DNA from: Korobacter sp963703075 | GTDB lineage: Bacteria; Acidobacteriota; Terriglobia; Terriglobales; Acidobacteriaceae | Assembly: GCA_963703075.1 (NCBI GenBank) | Contig: OY969786.1 | Location: forward strand, 3,038,001-3,102,000 | Length of the DNA stretch: 64,000 bases | Direction of reading: 5' to 3' | Shown: piece by piece, positions 18,027 through 27,657 of the stretch | How the letters are laid out: the number at the start of each line of letters is the position of its first letter | Numbering within the stretch: position 1 is the stretch's first letter | Program-made: the position numbers and the translations under genes | The notes under the pieces: generated by a model | Databases searched by the model: none | What the model was told of the DNA's origin: nothing | Seen by the model: only the letters and a program-made list of their open reading frames with translations

Positions 18027-18992
18027 ATGGATTCGCAACTTCCACCGACTGATCCGTTCGTCCAGAATGCGGATGCACTCCCACCGGCTCCGGCGCCACG
18101 GTACGGCATTTTCATCGGCCCGCACGGGCTTCGTGCCGGGTGGAAGTGCACGCTCTTCTTTGTCATCACCATCGGCCTGACTGCATTGTTCATTCCTCTC
18201 GCCATGCGCGCATTACCCCATGTTCCGCATGAGCAACCTCCGTTGAGAACGATGCTGGCACAGGAGGTGATTGTGGCCAGCATCGTGTTGCTGGTCACCG
18301 GGCTGCTGGCGAAGCTCGTCGACAAAAAGAAGTGGGGCTACTTTGGGCTGCCGCTGAACGAAGCGTTCCGTTCAAAGTTCTGGATCGGCGCCGTTGTCGG
18401 TTTTTCCGCGCTGGCGATTCAGCTTGAACTGATGCATCTCGGCGGCTGGTTCGATTTCGGTTCGATGGTCCTGCACGGAGGAACCGCCTTGAAGTATGGC
18501 GCCATTTGGGGCGTGCTGTTCCTGTGCACCGGGTTTTTCGAAGAAGGGTTCCTGCGCGGTTACCCGCAGCGCGTTCTCACGGACGGCATGCGCTTCTGGC
18601 CTGCCGCGGTGGTTTTGTCGGTCATTTTCGCTGCTTCCCACATCTCCAATAAAGGCGAAAACTGGTTCGGCATCTTCATGGTTTTCATTGATGGAATGCT
18701 TATGTGTTTTGCCCTGTGGCGCACCGGCAACATGTGGTTTGGCGTCGGCGCCCATGGCGCATGGGACTGGGGACAGACATTTTTCTTTGGCACCCCCGAT
18801 AGCGGATTGCAACCGATGCACGCGCTCTTCGCGCCCGCATTCCACGGACCCACGCTGCTGAGTGGAGGCACGGACGGTCCCGAGGGCAGTGTGCTGGTCA
18901 TGCTTGCCGAGGGGCTGATCGCACTCTTCATCGTGCTGGTCTATCGGCGGAGGCAGTATCCGCTGCCGGAAGACAGCCTTGATCGCCATTGA
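18027..18992 (+). CDS. CPBP-family intramembrane glutamic endopeptidase
   Basis: Membrane protease of the Rce1/CAAX-like family, 321 residues with about eight hydrophobic helices. A proline-rich cytosolic start (about 1-35) is followed by the CPBP motifs: FFEEGFLRGYPQ (catalytic Glu pair and Arg), FAASHISN (His) and GAHGAWDW. A GAGGA ribosome-binding site precedes the ATG. A second, shorter member lies at 33225-34004. Bacterial members handle bacteriocin immunity or membrane-protein processing; substrates are unknown here. Confidence 0.88.
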   Translation: MDSQLPPTDPFVQNADALPPAPAPRYGIFIGPHGLRAGWKCTLFFVITIGLTALFIPLAMRALPHVPHEQPPLRTMLAQEVIVASIVLLVTGLLAKLVDKKKWGYFGLPLNEAFRSKFWIGAVVGFSALAIQLELMHLGGWFDFGSMVLHGGTALKYGAIWGVLFLCTGFFEEGFLRGYPQRVLTDGMRFWPAAVVLSVIFAASHISNKGENWFGIFMVFIDGMLMCFALWRTGNMWFGVGAHGAWDWGQTFFFGTPDSGLQPMHALFAPAFHGPTLLSGGTDGPEGSVLVMLAEGLIALFIVLVYRRRQYPLPEDSLDRH

Positions 18993-19095
18993 CCCAACGC
19001 TCTCGCAAAACCTCACAGTGACCTCCGAGGGGTACCCCCCCTCCCCCCTCCAGGCCTAACTATTGTTTTCAGCGGCTTAGGCTGTGGAAAACTCC

Positions 19096-19153
19096 TAAAT
19101 TCTTGATGGCGGGAGAGTTAAAGGTAAATTCTTCAAAGGAAAAGGATTACACC
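19096..19153. repeat. Two tandem degenerate 29-bp units
   Basis: TAAATTCTT begins both units (19096 and 19125), followed by purine-rich sequence ending in GTTA or ATTA. A weaker related stretch, CTATTGTTTTCAG...CTTAG, lies at 19060-19080. Confidence 0.4.
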
Positions 19154-19309
19154 GAAGGCAAACAGCAGATCCTCACGTCGCTTCGCTCCTCAGGAAGACA
19201 ACAAGTACAGCGTGGGCGCCAATAGCGAGATTGCAGGCTGGCCGCTTGCGCCGGCGGCCGCAACATCTTGGAATGCCTGGACATTCTGAACAAAAAGTAG
19301 CTCCGCTCC

Positions 19310-19333
19310 GAATCCGCAACGCTTTGCGGATTC
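19310..19333. repeat. Perfect intergenic hairpin
   Basis: GAATCCGCAA-CGCT-TTGCGGATTC, 10-bp arms and a 4-base loop, with no T-run on either side. Confidence 0.55.
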
Positions 19334-19450
19334 TCCGGTCGCCATGACAGGAGTTTTGGAATGACCCACATGCGCAGAGTAACGAAGCACGCATCAAGAT
19401 GTCGGTGATGCGGGACACGCGAGCGCGTGCTGCCGGTCACGAGGCGATGT

Positions 19451-19705
19451 TCATTTACGCTTCTTCGACTTCTTCTCTTCGGCGATGCCGAGTTGGCTTT
19501 GGGCGCTGGCGAGAAGCTTGTTGAAGGCTTCTTCCTTGGTCAGTTCCTTCTTGCCGGTTCTGTTACCGCGGTATTTGTGTTCGAAGCCGCAGGTGCGGCA
19601 GACGACTTTGACCGGTTCGTCGTTGACCGCGGCCATAACGGAATGATCCATGGTGCGCTTGCAGCGGGAGCAGTGGTCGTCGATGGTGTCGCCGAGTCGG
19701 GGCAT
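19451..19705 (-). CDS. Small zinc-ribbon protein with lysine-rich tail
   Basis: 84 residues. Two CxxC pairs, CSRC near residue 12 and CRTC near residue 36, form a likely zinc ribbon; the tail ends EEKKSKKRK. It lies three bases after the stop of the winged-helix/TolB regulator gene, so it is the second gene of that operon. No enzymatic motif is present. The ribbon plus basic tail suggests nucleic-acid or ribosome binding, but nothing shows the function directly. Confidence 0.72.
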   Translation of the reverse strand: MPRLGDTIDDHCSRCKRTMDHSVMAAVNDEPVKVVCRTCGFEHKYRGNRTGKKELTKEEAFNKLLASAQSQLGIAEEKKSKKRK

Positions 19706-19708
19706 GGG

Positions 19709-21856
19709 TTAATTATAGTTTTCGACCAGCATGATATTGGCGCCGGCATTATCCACCTGCGAGTAGAAAACGTTGTGGCCGTCTTTACTAACAGCGATTC
19801 CGGGAAATTCGACGCCTCGCATAGGGATCACGGTGCGCGTCTTCCGGGTGGCGAAATCAAAAAACTGAAGGTTCCATCCGGCGTACCCGGCGGTTGGAGT
19901 GGTGTAGTAAACCCCGTTGCGCACCACCTGGTAGCTCATAAAGTCCGGAATTCCCACGATTCCAGAGACGATGCGCTCTTCCCCATCCGGCAACGGTTTT
20001 TGCCAGAGTTCGTTCGTTCTGCCCGTCTTGATGTAATAGAGCGTTTTACCGTCGGAGCTGAGGTTGGGGTACACGCCACCATGCTGCGTGATCCGGATCG
20101 GCTGACCACCCTTTACTGCCAGCTTCCAAATCTGCGCATCCTCCGACTGCATCGACATGTAATAAATCTCCTGGCCATCCGGCGACCAAACAGGAACCGT
20201 GTTTTCAAAGTTGTCATGGGTCACCGGTTGGGGAACGGCGCCCTCCAAGCCGACGACATAGATGTCGGCATGACCGTTCACGCGCGCGTCAAAGGCAATG
20301 CGCGTGCCGTCGGGCGACCATTGAGGAGTCCCCGTCTTGTGCCGGCGAAAGAACGTGAGTTGCACCGGGTCGGAGCCATCACGGTTAGCCACCCAGATTT
20401 CGTCGAAGCCGGAGCGGTCTGAGGTAAACGCAATCTTCGACTCGTCGGGCGAGAGCGCCGGTTGAAAATCCAAACGGCTGGCCACGATCACTGGGTGGCG
20501 GGTCACGTTTCCTTTCGTAATCTCGGCCTGCCAGATATTGGCGTCGTTAAAGCTTCGCGTGAAGGCGAGCTGGTGCGAGGATCGCGAGATGGTAAGAGAC
20601 GTCGCATCTTCTCCAACGCTGAGCGGCTCGGGTGTACCTCCTGTAATCGGCACTCTCCACAACTGGCTAATGCCATTGCGATCCGAGGCATACACCAGGT
20701 TTTGACCGTCGGAATCCCAGGTGAGAACGCCGCAGAGAGAATCGGAGCTTTGGTCGGTCTGGACTATCTCTACCTTTCCGGAGGCCACGGTGAGCAACGC
20801 GATTTGATTGACGCCGACGGTAGGAGAGCGGACGAAGGCAATCGTTGTGCCGTCGGGAGAAAACACGGGATTGATATCGCCGACGGTGACGCCAGAACTC
20901 TTGGGAGGCGAGGTGAGCTGGCGTTTCTGCGATGTGTTGCGGTCGACGAGAACCAATCCGATGGGGCCGAAGGGGGTGGGCCGGTCGGGAAAGACCAGGT
21001 AACGACTGTCGGGAGACCAGGACAATCCGCCGAAGTCGTCGTAAGCGGACTCGACGACGACCTCGTGGCCACCCACCGGAGCGGGGATCAGTACTACCTC
21101 AATATCCTTTTTTCCGTCGACGTGATGGTACCGGCCATAGGCGATCCACTGCCCGTCGGGCGACCAAACGGGAGGGATCGCCAGGGGATATTGATGGGTC
21201 AACTGGAACGGCTGAGCCGAGCCCGACACGGATTGGAGATAAACCTGGAACTGCATTGTGTTTTTCGGATCCCAGGCAAAGACCACCTGCCGGCCGTCCG
21301 GAGAAAAAGAGGGCCACGCGGCAGTGCCTGGCAACGATGTGAGCGGGATGGCAATGAGAGGAGTTCGGCGGACCGCACTCGTCTTTCGCCTGATACTCCA
21401 GACAAGCAACGATGCGGCAACGATCATCAGCAAAAGAAGAAGCGGCATGATCCGACGCGCGCGGGAGGTTTGTAGCCCGGCTTGGGGCGACCGCAGAGGG
21501 AGGGGCATACTTGAGGCGGTCGATAGAACGGGAGCGATGAAGCGATAGCCGCGGCCCGGCACAGTTTCGATATAGCGCGGCTGCGTGGCCGAGTCTTCCA
21601 ATATCTCGCGTAAGCGGTTAACGGCTGCATTCAGCCCGTGCTCAAAGTCGCCATAGCTGGCGCCAGGCCAGAGTGCCTGTTTGAGTTCCTCCCGGGTGAC
21701 AAGCTGCTGGGGACGCACTGCGACGGTCGTCAGCACCTGCAGGGCTTGGCCTGCGAGTTTGACCCGCACGCCGTTCTTCAGAAGCTCGCCCGACTTCGAC
21801 CATAGTTCGTAAGGGCCGAATCGAACCGGATCGAAGTTTTTGTCTTCTGCCGACAA
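19709..21856 (-). CDS. Membrane regulator: winged-helix DNA-binding domain, one membrane helix, TolB-like propeller
   Basis: 715 residues. Residues about 8-112 form an OmpR/CadC-type winged helix (ALQVLTTVAVRPQQLVTREE, ending RYIETVPGRGYRFIAPV). One membrane helix follows at about 135-155 (IMPLLLLLMIVAASLLVWSI). The rest is a periplasmic beta-propeller of TolB/WD40-like repeats with recurring SPDGRQVVF, SPDGQWIAYG, SPDSRYLVF and SPDGTRIAF strands. The TTG start at 21856 is supported by an AGGGG site six bases upstream. The architecture is a one-component membrane sensor in which propeller ligand binding could control the cytoplasmic DNA-binding domain. It is frequent in Acidobacteria; the signal is unknown. 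Confidence 0.85.
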   Translation of the reverse strand: MSAEDKNFDPVRFGPYELWSKSGELLKNGVRVKLAGQALQVLTTVAVRPQQLVTREELKQALWPGASYGDFEHGLNAAVNRLREILEDSATQPRYIETVPGRGYRFIAPVLSTASSMPLPLRSPQAGLQTSRARRIMPLLLLLMIVAASLLVWSIRRKTSAVRRTPLIAIPLTSLPGTAAWPSFSPDGRQVVFAWDPKNTMQFQVYLQSVSGSAQPFQLTHQYPLAIPPVWSPDGQWIAYGRYHHVDGKKDIEVVLIPAPVGGHEVVVESAYDDFGGLSWSPDSRYLVFPDRPTPFGPIGLVLVDRNTSQKRQLTSPPKSSGVTVGDINPVFSPDGTTIAFVRSPTVGVNQIALLTVASGKVEIVQTDQSSDSLCGVLTWDSDGQNLVYASDRNGISQLWRVPITGGTPEPLSVGEDATSLTISRSSHQLAFTRSFNDANIWQAEITKGNVTRHPVIVASRLDFQPALSPDESKIAFTSDRSGFDEIWVANRDGSDPVQLTFFRRHKTGTPQWSPDGTRIAFDARVNGHADIYVVGLEGAVPQPVTHDNFENTVPVWSPDGQEIYYMSMQSEDAQIWKLAVKGGQPIRITQHGGVYPNLSSDGKTLYYIKTGRTNELWQKPLPDGEERIVSGIVGIPDFMSYQVVRNGVYYTTPTAGYAGWNLQFFDFATRKTRTVIPMRGVEFPGIAVSKDGHNVFYSQVDNAGANIMLVENYN

Positions 21857-21971
21857 CTGGTACCCCTGGATGCGCGGGGGAGTTTACCACCGTTTAGCGG
21901 GCGGAAGACCGGAGAAACGCCCGCGCGAAGAGCGTTGTAACATTTGGGGAGGCGCGACCCTGGGGGAGCAC

Positions 21972-22511
21972 ATGAAAATGATTCTGCATGAAACGATCGT
22001 CCTGCTTACACGGACACCCACGGCGCTGAATGCTCTCCTGCGCGATCTTCCGGAAAGCTTGACGATGCGCGATGAGGGAGAAAATACCTGGACGGTGTTC
22101 GATGTGCTCGGTCACCTGGTGCATGGCGAGCGCACCGACTGGATTCCGCGCGTGAAGCGGATTCTTGAGTTCGGAGAAGCCAAGGCGTTTGAACCATTCG
22201 ATCGTTTTGCGCAGATGCGCGAGAGCGCAGGCAAATCCCTGGTGCAGCTGTTGGATGAGTTCGCGCAGTTGCGATCCGAAAACCTCGATCAGTTGCGCGC
22301 ATTGCGACTCAAGCCGGAAGACATGAGCAGGCGGGGGAGGCATCCCGCGCTGGGGGTGGTCACGCTCTCGGAGTTGCTTTCGACGTGGGCGGCGCATGAT
22401 ATGACGCACCTTCACCAGATCTCGAGAATCATGGCACACCAATACAGGGAGCAGGTCGGCCCATGGAAGAAGTTTCTGGGGGTGCTGCAGTGTTCGGGGC
22501 ATAGTGAGTGA
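21972..22511 (+). CDS. DinB-family metal-binding four-helix protein
   Basis: 179 residues from the ATG behind GGGGGAG. The DinB fold is recognised from an early helix pair with WTVFDVLGHLVHGERTDWI (first histidine region) and HDMTHLHQISRIM near residue 143, which supplies the other metal-binding histidines. Family members include thiol-dependent S-transferases and proteins of unknown activity. It is divergent from the winged-helix/TolB regulator gene and may share its control region. Confidence 0.82.
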   Translation: MKMILHETIVLLTRTPTALNALLRDLPESLTMRDEGENTWTVFDVLGHLVHGERTDWIPRVKRILEFGEAKAFEPFDRFAQMRESAGKSLVQLLDEFAQLRSENLDQLRALRLKPEDMSRRGRHPALGVVTLSELLSTWAAHDMTHLHQISRIMAHQYREQVGPWKKFLGVLQCSGHSE

Positions 22512-22538
22512 CCTTGAGGGCGTGGTGGCGCCAGGGGT

Positions 22539-22580
22539 CCGTCGACTGCGCGACCCCTCGGTCGCTCCGCTCAGGATGAC
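22539..22580. repeat. Repeat unit B, copy 1
   Basis: GTCCGTCGACTGCGCGAC followed by CCTCGGTCGCTCCGCTCAGG. It matches 22925-22968 closely. Confidence 0.7.
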
Positions 22581-22655
22581 AGCGGGTCCCTACGTCGCTC
22601 CGCTCCTCTGGATGACAAGAGAGAGGGAGGGTGAGGTCGGCGGGATTTGTGGGTG
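22581..22655. repeat. Repeat unit A, copy 1
   Basis: Begins CAGCGGGTCCCTACGTCGCT and continues through TGGATGACAAGAGAGAGGGA to GGGTG. It agrees with 22830-22904 at all but a few positions. Confidence 0.75.
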
Positions 22656-22701
22656 ACCCGGGCAGAACCGCAGTGTGATGGGTGACATTCGCGAGGGTGT
22701 C

Positions 22702-22717
22702 GTCCGCTGAAGCGGAC
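22702..22717 (+). terminator. Hairpin with T-rich tail
   Basis: GTCCGC-TGAA-GCGGAC followed by TCGTTTCTTTTT. It could terminate dinB transcription, and it also belongs to the tetraloop palindrome group. Confidence 0.5.
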
Positions 22718-22738
22718 TCGTTTCTTTTTGCGTTCCCT

Positions 22739-22760
22739 GCCCAGCGCTTACGCGCTGGGC
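22739..22760. repeat. Perfect hairpin in repeat region
   Basis: GCCCAGCGC-TTAC-GCGCTGGGC, 9-bp arms, between the two copies of unit A. Confidence 0.6.
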
Positions 22761-22829
22761 TATTTATCTGGCGTGCCTCCGGCACTCTCGGCGGTGGCTT
22801 GCGAGGAGAGGTCTGGAGATCGTCGGCAA

Positions 22830-22904
22830 CAGCGGGTCCCTACGTCGCTGCGCTCCTCTGGATGACAAGAGAGAGGGAAGGTGGGGTCGGCGGGATTGTG
22901 GGGT
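22830..22904. repeat. Repeat unit A, copy 2
   Basis: Second copy of the 74-bp unit in the same orientation, 249 bp downstream. Substitutions include CTCCGCTC to CTGCGCTC. Confidence 0.75.
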
Positions 22905-22924
22905 GGCCGCGAGACGAAGCGCAA

Positions 22925-22968
22925 GGTCCTTCGACTGCGCGACCTCTCGGTCGCTCCGCTCAGGATGC
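22925..22968. repeat. Repeat unit B, copy 2
   Basis: GGTCCTTCGACTGCGCGACC then TCTCGGTCGCTCCGCTCAGG. Here B follows A, whereas in the first pair B precedes A. Confidence 0.7.
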
Positions 22969-23005
22969 TGCAGGATGACGGGGGCTCTGTGGTTAAATTG
23001 AATGC

Positions 23006-23662
23006 GTGACGAAACGCGGCGCGGGAAGGTTCATCACTTTCGAGGGGCTGGATGGGTGCGGCAAGAGTACGCAGATGGAGCTGCTTGCCGAGGTCCTGCG
23101 GCGCGACGGGGTGGACGTGATTACCACGCGGGAGCCGGGCGGGACCCCGACGGGCGAGAAAATCCGCAGCGTGATCCTTGATTCGAAGACGCGTTCGCTG
23201 GCGCCGATGGCGGAGTTGACCCTGATGTTTGCGGCGCGGGCGCAGCATATTGCGGAGATTGTGCGTCCGGGGCTGGAGGCGGGGCGCTGGGTGTTGTGCG
23301 ACCGTTTTACGGATTCGTCGGAGGCCTACCAGGGCGGGGGACGGCAGATGGGCAGCGACTTGATTCTCACGATGCACCAGGTCGTTTGTGGCGACTTGAT
23401 GCCGGATATGACCGTGCTGATGGACTCGGACCCGGAGGCGAGCGTGGCGCGGGCACGGCGGCGCAACAAAGCCAATTCCCTCGATGGAGTGGATGAGAAT
23501 CGATTCGAAAAAGAGAGCCGCGAATTCTTCGAGCGGGTGCACGCGGCGTATAACGCGATCGCAGTGCGTGACGCGGTGCGGGTGTTCAAGGTAGACGCGC
23601 GGCGGCCGAAGGATGTGACGCACGCGGAAATCGTGGCGGCGGTGCGGAAGAGGATGAGGTAA
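23006..23662 (+). CDS. tmk: Thymidylate kinase
   Basis: Phosphorylates dTMP to dTDP for DNA synthesis. The 218-residue protein, GTG start, has the P-loop GLDGCGKST (14-22), the TREPGGTPTGE motif, the DRFTDSSEAYQGGGR motif and a lid region with ARRRNKANSLDG. It is followed 16 bases later by a signal peptidase gene, suggesting one transcript. Confidence 0.95.
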   Translation: MTKRGAGRFITFEGLDGCGKSTQMELLAEVLRRDGVDVITTREPGGTPTGEKIRSVILDSKTRSLAPMAELTLMFAARAQHIAEIVRPGLEAGRWVLCDRFTDSSEAYQGGGRQMGSDLILTMHQVVCGDLMPDMTVLMDSDPEASVARARRRNKANSLDGVDENRFEKESREFFERVHAAYNAIAVRDAVRVFKVDARRPKDVTHAEIVAAVRKRMR

Positions 23663-23678
23663 GTCCGGACGAAATCCC

Positions 23679-24533
23679 ATGATCGAAGATTCTCAAGCAT
23701 TCCCGGAAAAGTTCGACCCTGATGTTTCGGGCGATGAGAAGAAGCGCCGATTTCCAGTACGGCGGCTGCTGGCGGCTCTGCTCTCCTGCGCAATTCCGGG
23801 CTGCGGAGAATGGCTGATTGGAGACACTCGCGGTGGGGTGATTTTCCTTGCAGTCGTAATTGTGACCACGGCGATGATCATTGCCACGCGAGCCTTGGGA
23901 AGCTACCGGGGGATGGGTTGGCTGACTCTGCTCGTCGTACTGTGGTGCTGGTCGCCCATTAATACCCTGCTGAGCCGTCGCAGCTTGCTTCGTCCCGCAT
24001 CGGGCTGGTGGATATTGCTGGTTTTGCCCTTCGCGCTCCTGGGCGCCAGCACAGCAGCCAATGGAGTGGCGCGCGCCTCTGGATTCAGACCCTTCGGCAT
24101 TCCGAGTGGATCGATGGAACCTACCATTGCGAAAGGCGACGACATGATGGTCGATTGCCGAGCCTATCGGTATGTGCGTCCGAAGATCAATGATCTGGTC
24201 GTGTTTCGCAAGAACGACACTTTTCTGGTTAAGCGTGTTGTCGCTATCGGCGGGGACGCAGTCGAAGGCGAGGGACGCACTCTGCTGGTAAACGGCCACA
24301 AACCGATCGAGCCCTTCGTGCAGTATGACGCGGCGATTGAATCCCCGATAGAGAAGTTTGGACCGGTGCGGGTTGCTGAGGATGAGTTGTTCGTTGCGGG
24401 AGACAATCGAGATTACAGCTTCGACAGCCGCACCTCGATGTTTGGTTCTCTCAAGGTTTCCGAAGTCGTCGGGAGACCGATCTTCGTTTTTCGTGGAACG
24501 ACGAGCCAGCGGACGGGAACGCGATTGCGATAG
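23679..24533 (+). CDS. lepB: Signal peptidase I with an extended multi-helix membrane anchor
   Basis: Type I signal peptidase, 284 residues. The catalytic Ser145 is in IPSGSMEPT and Lys185 is in FLVKRVVAIGGD; box E is GDNRDYSFDSR. Before the catalytic domain there are about four hydrophobic segments (roughly 28-45, 52-70, 80-98, 110-125), more than the one or two anchors of standard LepB. It probably cleaves exported preproteins on the outer face of the inner membrane. The N-terminal helices may add specificity or be an unrelated fused membrane module. Confidence 0.88.
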   Translation: MIEDSQAFPEKFDPDVSGDEKKRRFPVRRLLAALLSCAIPGCGEWLIGDTRGGVIFLAVVIVTTAMIIATRALGSYRGMGWLTLLVVLWCWSPINTLLSRRSLLRPASGWWILLVLPFALLGASTAANGVARASGFRPFGIPSGSMEPTIAKGDDMMVDCRAYRYVRPKINDLVVFRKNDTFLVKRVVAIGGDAVEGEGRTLLVNGHKPIEPFVQYDAAIESPIEKFGPVRVAEDELFVAGDNRDYSFDSRTSMFGSLKVSEVVGRPIFVFRGTTSQRTGTRLR

Positions 24534-24643
24534 CTGGCCGGGTGGCGTCCGCCGAGGCTTTTTCTCGCGCGGCTGCCCTGGTCTTGATCATCGTGGCGGC
24601 GGTACGGAAACGACTGTTCCCTTGATGCCCGCGCTTGCTACGC

Positions 24644-25987
24644 TCAGCGGTTGAAGGGAACCTCCTGCACCCAATGGAAGCCTCGATTCAACAGCAGGAA
24701 TTTGCTGAGATCCATCTGCTTCACCTCCAATCTTAGTTTTTGTGCGCCCACCGAACCCTCCAAGATCATTTGGCCTGGCTGGTTGTGCACGATTTTGAAC
24801 TGAGATTTCCAATTCTGATCCTGTGCGCTGGTGAGGCTGAGGTGCATCCCTTCCTTATCCAGTGACGCGGAGTAGCCCTGGGTGGAGTCGTCGAGGTATT
24901 GGATCGTCGCCCTCTGCGGAACCTCCAAAATCAGCCGTTTCCACGGATAGGTGCTGCCGGAGACGGGCGGATGCGGCAGTTCCCCATCCACGCTGAGGCT
25001 GACGACGTTCCAGATACCGTAGAGCGGCGACCTTGGAGCTTGCGTGCCGTAGATCCGCGCCTCTGTTTTGGCGGCGTAGACGTTGGCGATCAGCAGAACA
25101 AGGCCAAAAACGAGTTGCGCTCCCAGGGCGATCCGATTCCAACGCGGGGAGCGGAAGAGGGGTGAGGCGCTGGTGAGCGCTGTGGTTCGGTGGAAGAAGA
25201 AGAAGCCTGCCAATCGGCGGAGGTCGGGAGCAAGGAGAAATAACGCCATCAGCAACAAGTGGAAGGAGAGGAGCTTCACCGGTACGTCGTAGGTCATGTT
25301 TAGGGTGAAGACCTGGATCATGTCGGCGGCGGCGATGAGAGCGCCGACCACGGTGGTGGCCGGCAGCAAAAGAAGGAGCCCTCCCAGGAGTTCAGCGGAG
25401 CCGGCAAACCTTTCGTATGCCGGAGAGGAACCGATCGAGGTCCACAGCATGCCCATGGGCGAGAGATTCCCGATGGGCTCTACTAACCTGGCCAGGTGCG
25501 GGAGGGACATCTGCAGCGGGATGATCTTCACCATGCCGTAGCTGATCAACTGTCCGGCCAAGGCGAACCGCAGGAAAAGTCGAAACCACTTATGCAGACC
25601 TGGGTAGCTGGGGCGGCGGCGATCGAGGGCAGACCATAGAACGGTGGCCAGAAAGGCGAAGAGCATCAAGGAGACGACCAGCGACCAATCGAAGATCTTG
25701 TCTCCGCTGCCAGACAGCGAGTAGACCACCGGCTCCCGCTGGTGCAGGATGTGCTTCCCTGTCCAGGCTACGATCTGAGCGATCGGTGGGTGGCTGGATA
25801 GCTCCGCGATGTCCACGCTGGGCGGGGTCGGAAGGATCGCGAGGATGATCTGGGTAAGCAAAGCATAGGCAGTGAAATAGAGAACGCCGAAGCGGAAGAG
25901 CACCCGCGTACCCAAGCTCCATACGGGGGAAAGGAAGACGTCAGAGTGAGTGGTGGCGGCGGATTGCAGAGTGGGTTGGGTCGTCAT
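24644..25987 (-). CDS. DoxX-like multi-pass membrane protein
   Basis: 447 residues from the ATG at 25987; an in-frame TTG at 26068 would add 27 hydrophobic residues and cannot be excluded. About eight membrane helices are followed by a soluble C-terminal part of about 130 residues. The central section (RFALAGQLISYGMVKIIPLQ ... FAGSAELLGGLLLLLPAT) resembles the DoxX/SURF4-like four-helix unit. The soluble tail has no recognised domain. Function unknown; DoxX proteins are linked to redox or thiol chemistry in some bacteria. It lies downstream of rho, separated by a strong hairpin. Confidence 0.65.
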   Translation of the reverse strand: MTTQPTLQSAATTHSDVFLSPVWSLGTRVLFRFGVLYFTAYALLTQIILAILPTPPSVDIAELSSHPPIAQIVAWTGKHILHQREPVVYSLSGSGDKIFDWSLVVSLMLFAFLATVLWSALDRRRPSYPGLHKWFRLFLRFALAGQLISYGMVKIIPLQMSLPHLARLVEPIGNLSPMGMLWTSIGSSPAYERFAGSAELLGGLLLLLPATTVVGALIAAADMIQVFTLNMTYDVPVKLLSFHLLLMALFLLAPDLRRLAGFFFFHRTTALTSASPLFRSPRWNRIALGAQLVFGLVLLIANVYAAKTEARIYGTQAPRSPLYGIWNVVSLSVDGELPHPPVSGSTYPWKRLILEVPQRATIQYLDDSTQGYSASLDKEGMHLSLTSAQDQNWKSQFKIVHNQPGQMILEGSVGAQKLRLEVKQMDLSKFLLLNRGFHWVQEVPFNR

Positions 25988-26072
25988 GAACAACGAAGCC
26001 GTGAAAGCCCCGAATCCTAACACGATTCCGAGATTGGCCGTGGAGGTTGTGACTGAGCGCAGGAGCAAAGCA

Positions 26073-26098
26073 AAAGGCCGCTCTTGCGAGCGGCCTTT
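26073..26098 (-). terminator. Intrinsic terminator after rho
   Basis: An 11-bp stem AAAGGCCGCTC/GAGCGGCCTTT with a 4-base loop. On the minus strand it is followed by TGCTTTGC after a TTTT run. Confidence 0.75.
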
Positions 26099-26115
26099 GC
26101 GTCAAAGGGGAGGGC

Positions 26116-27366
<1,251 letters not shown>

Positions 27367-27441
27367 GTTCACCTACGGGAAGTTGTTAGAGGCGGGATTT
27401 GGGAATTTTTGCTTCGCGCTGGGAGCGCGAGCGGGGCGCGC

Positions 27442-27657
27442 TTATGCAGCGCGCCGCTGTCCTTCATTCGCGTTTACGGGTTCCAGAACGACCGCTTTAC
27501 GATCAGAACTGGCAATTTTGTTAAGAATTTCGTTGGTGGTGTCCTGGATTCGGGTAGCAGGCCGATGGAAACGACGGGTTGCCTTCGACGCCAACTGACA
27601 CAGCATATATCGGTTACGCAGAGTATGTACAGCTTCGAAAACGAGGTTTGAACGCAT
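27442..27657 (-). CDS. rpoZ: RNA polymerase omega subunit (short, divergent)
   Basis: 71 residues beginning MRSNLVFEAVHTLRNRYMLC and continuing QLASKATRRFHRPATRIQDT. The pattern of a short N-terminal helix, NRY.LC....KATR and an IQDTTNEIL helix matches the omega form I associate with Acidobacteria. An AGGAG sequence lies 12 bases upstream of the ATG, and the spacing to rho is 75 bases on the same strand. A longer upstream frame exists but its extra residues look non-coding. Identity rests on motif memory, so confidence is moderate to good. Confidence 0.75.
   Translation of the reverse strand: MRSNLVFEAVHTLRNRYMLCQLASKATRRFHRPATRIQDTTNEILNKIASSDRKAVVLEPVNANEGQRRAA

Larger units (their letters stand above)
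18993..19450. other. Intergenic region with repeat-like sequence
   Basis: This 458-base gap holds a C-rich tract (19034-19051) after GAGGGGTA, then a TAAATTCTT repeat at 19096 and 19125 (29-bp period), a degenerate copy of the 22.5-kb repeat at 19175-19204 and a hairpin at 19310-19333. I see no gene. Confidence 0.5.
22512..23005. other. Intergenic region built largely of repeats
   Basis: No credible gene in 494 bases. It contains two copies of a 74-bp unit, two copies of a 42-bp unit and two hairpins, annotated separately. Confidence 0.6.

Noticed and set aside
22512..23005. CRISPR array
   Set aside because: Only two copies of each unit, irregular spacing, no regular spacers and no cas genes.
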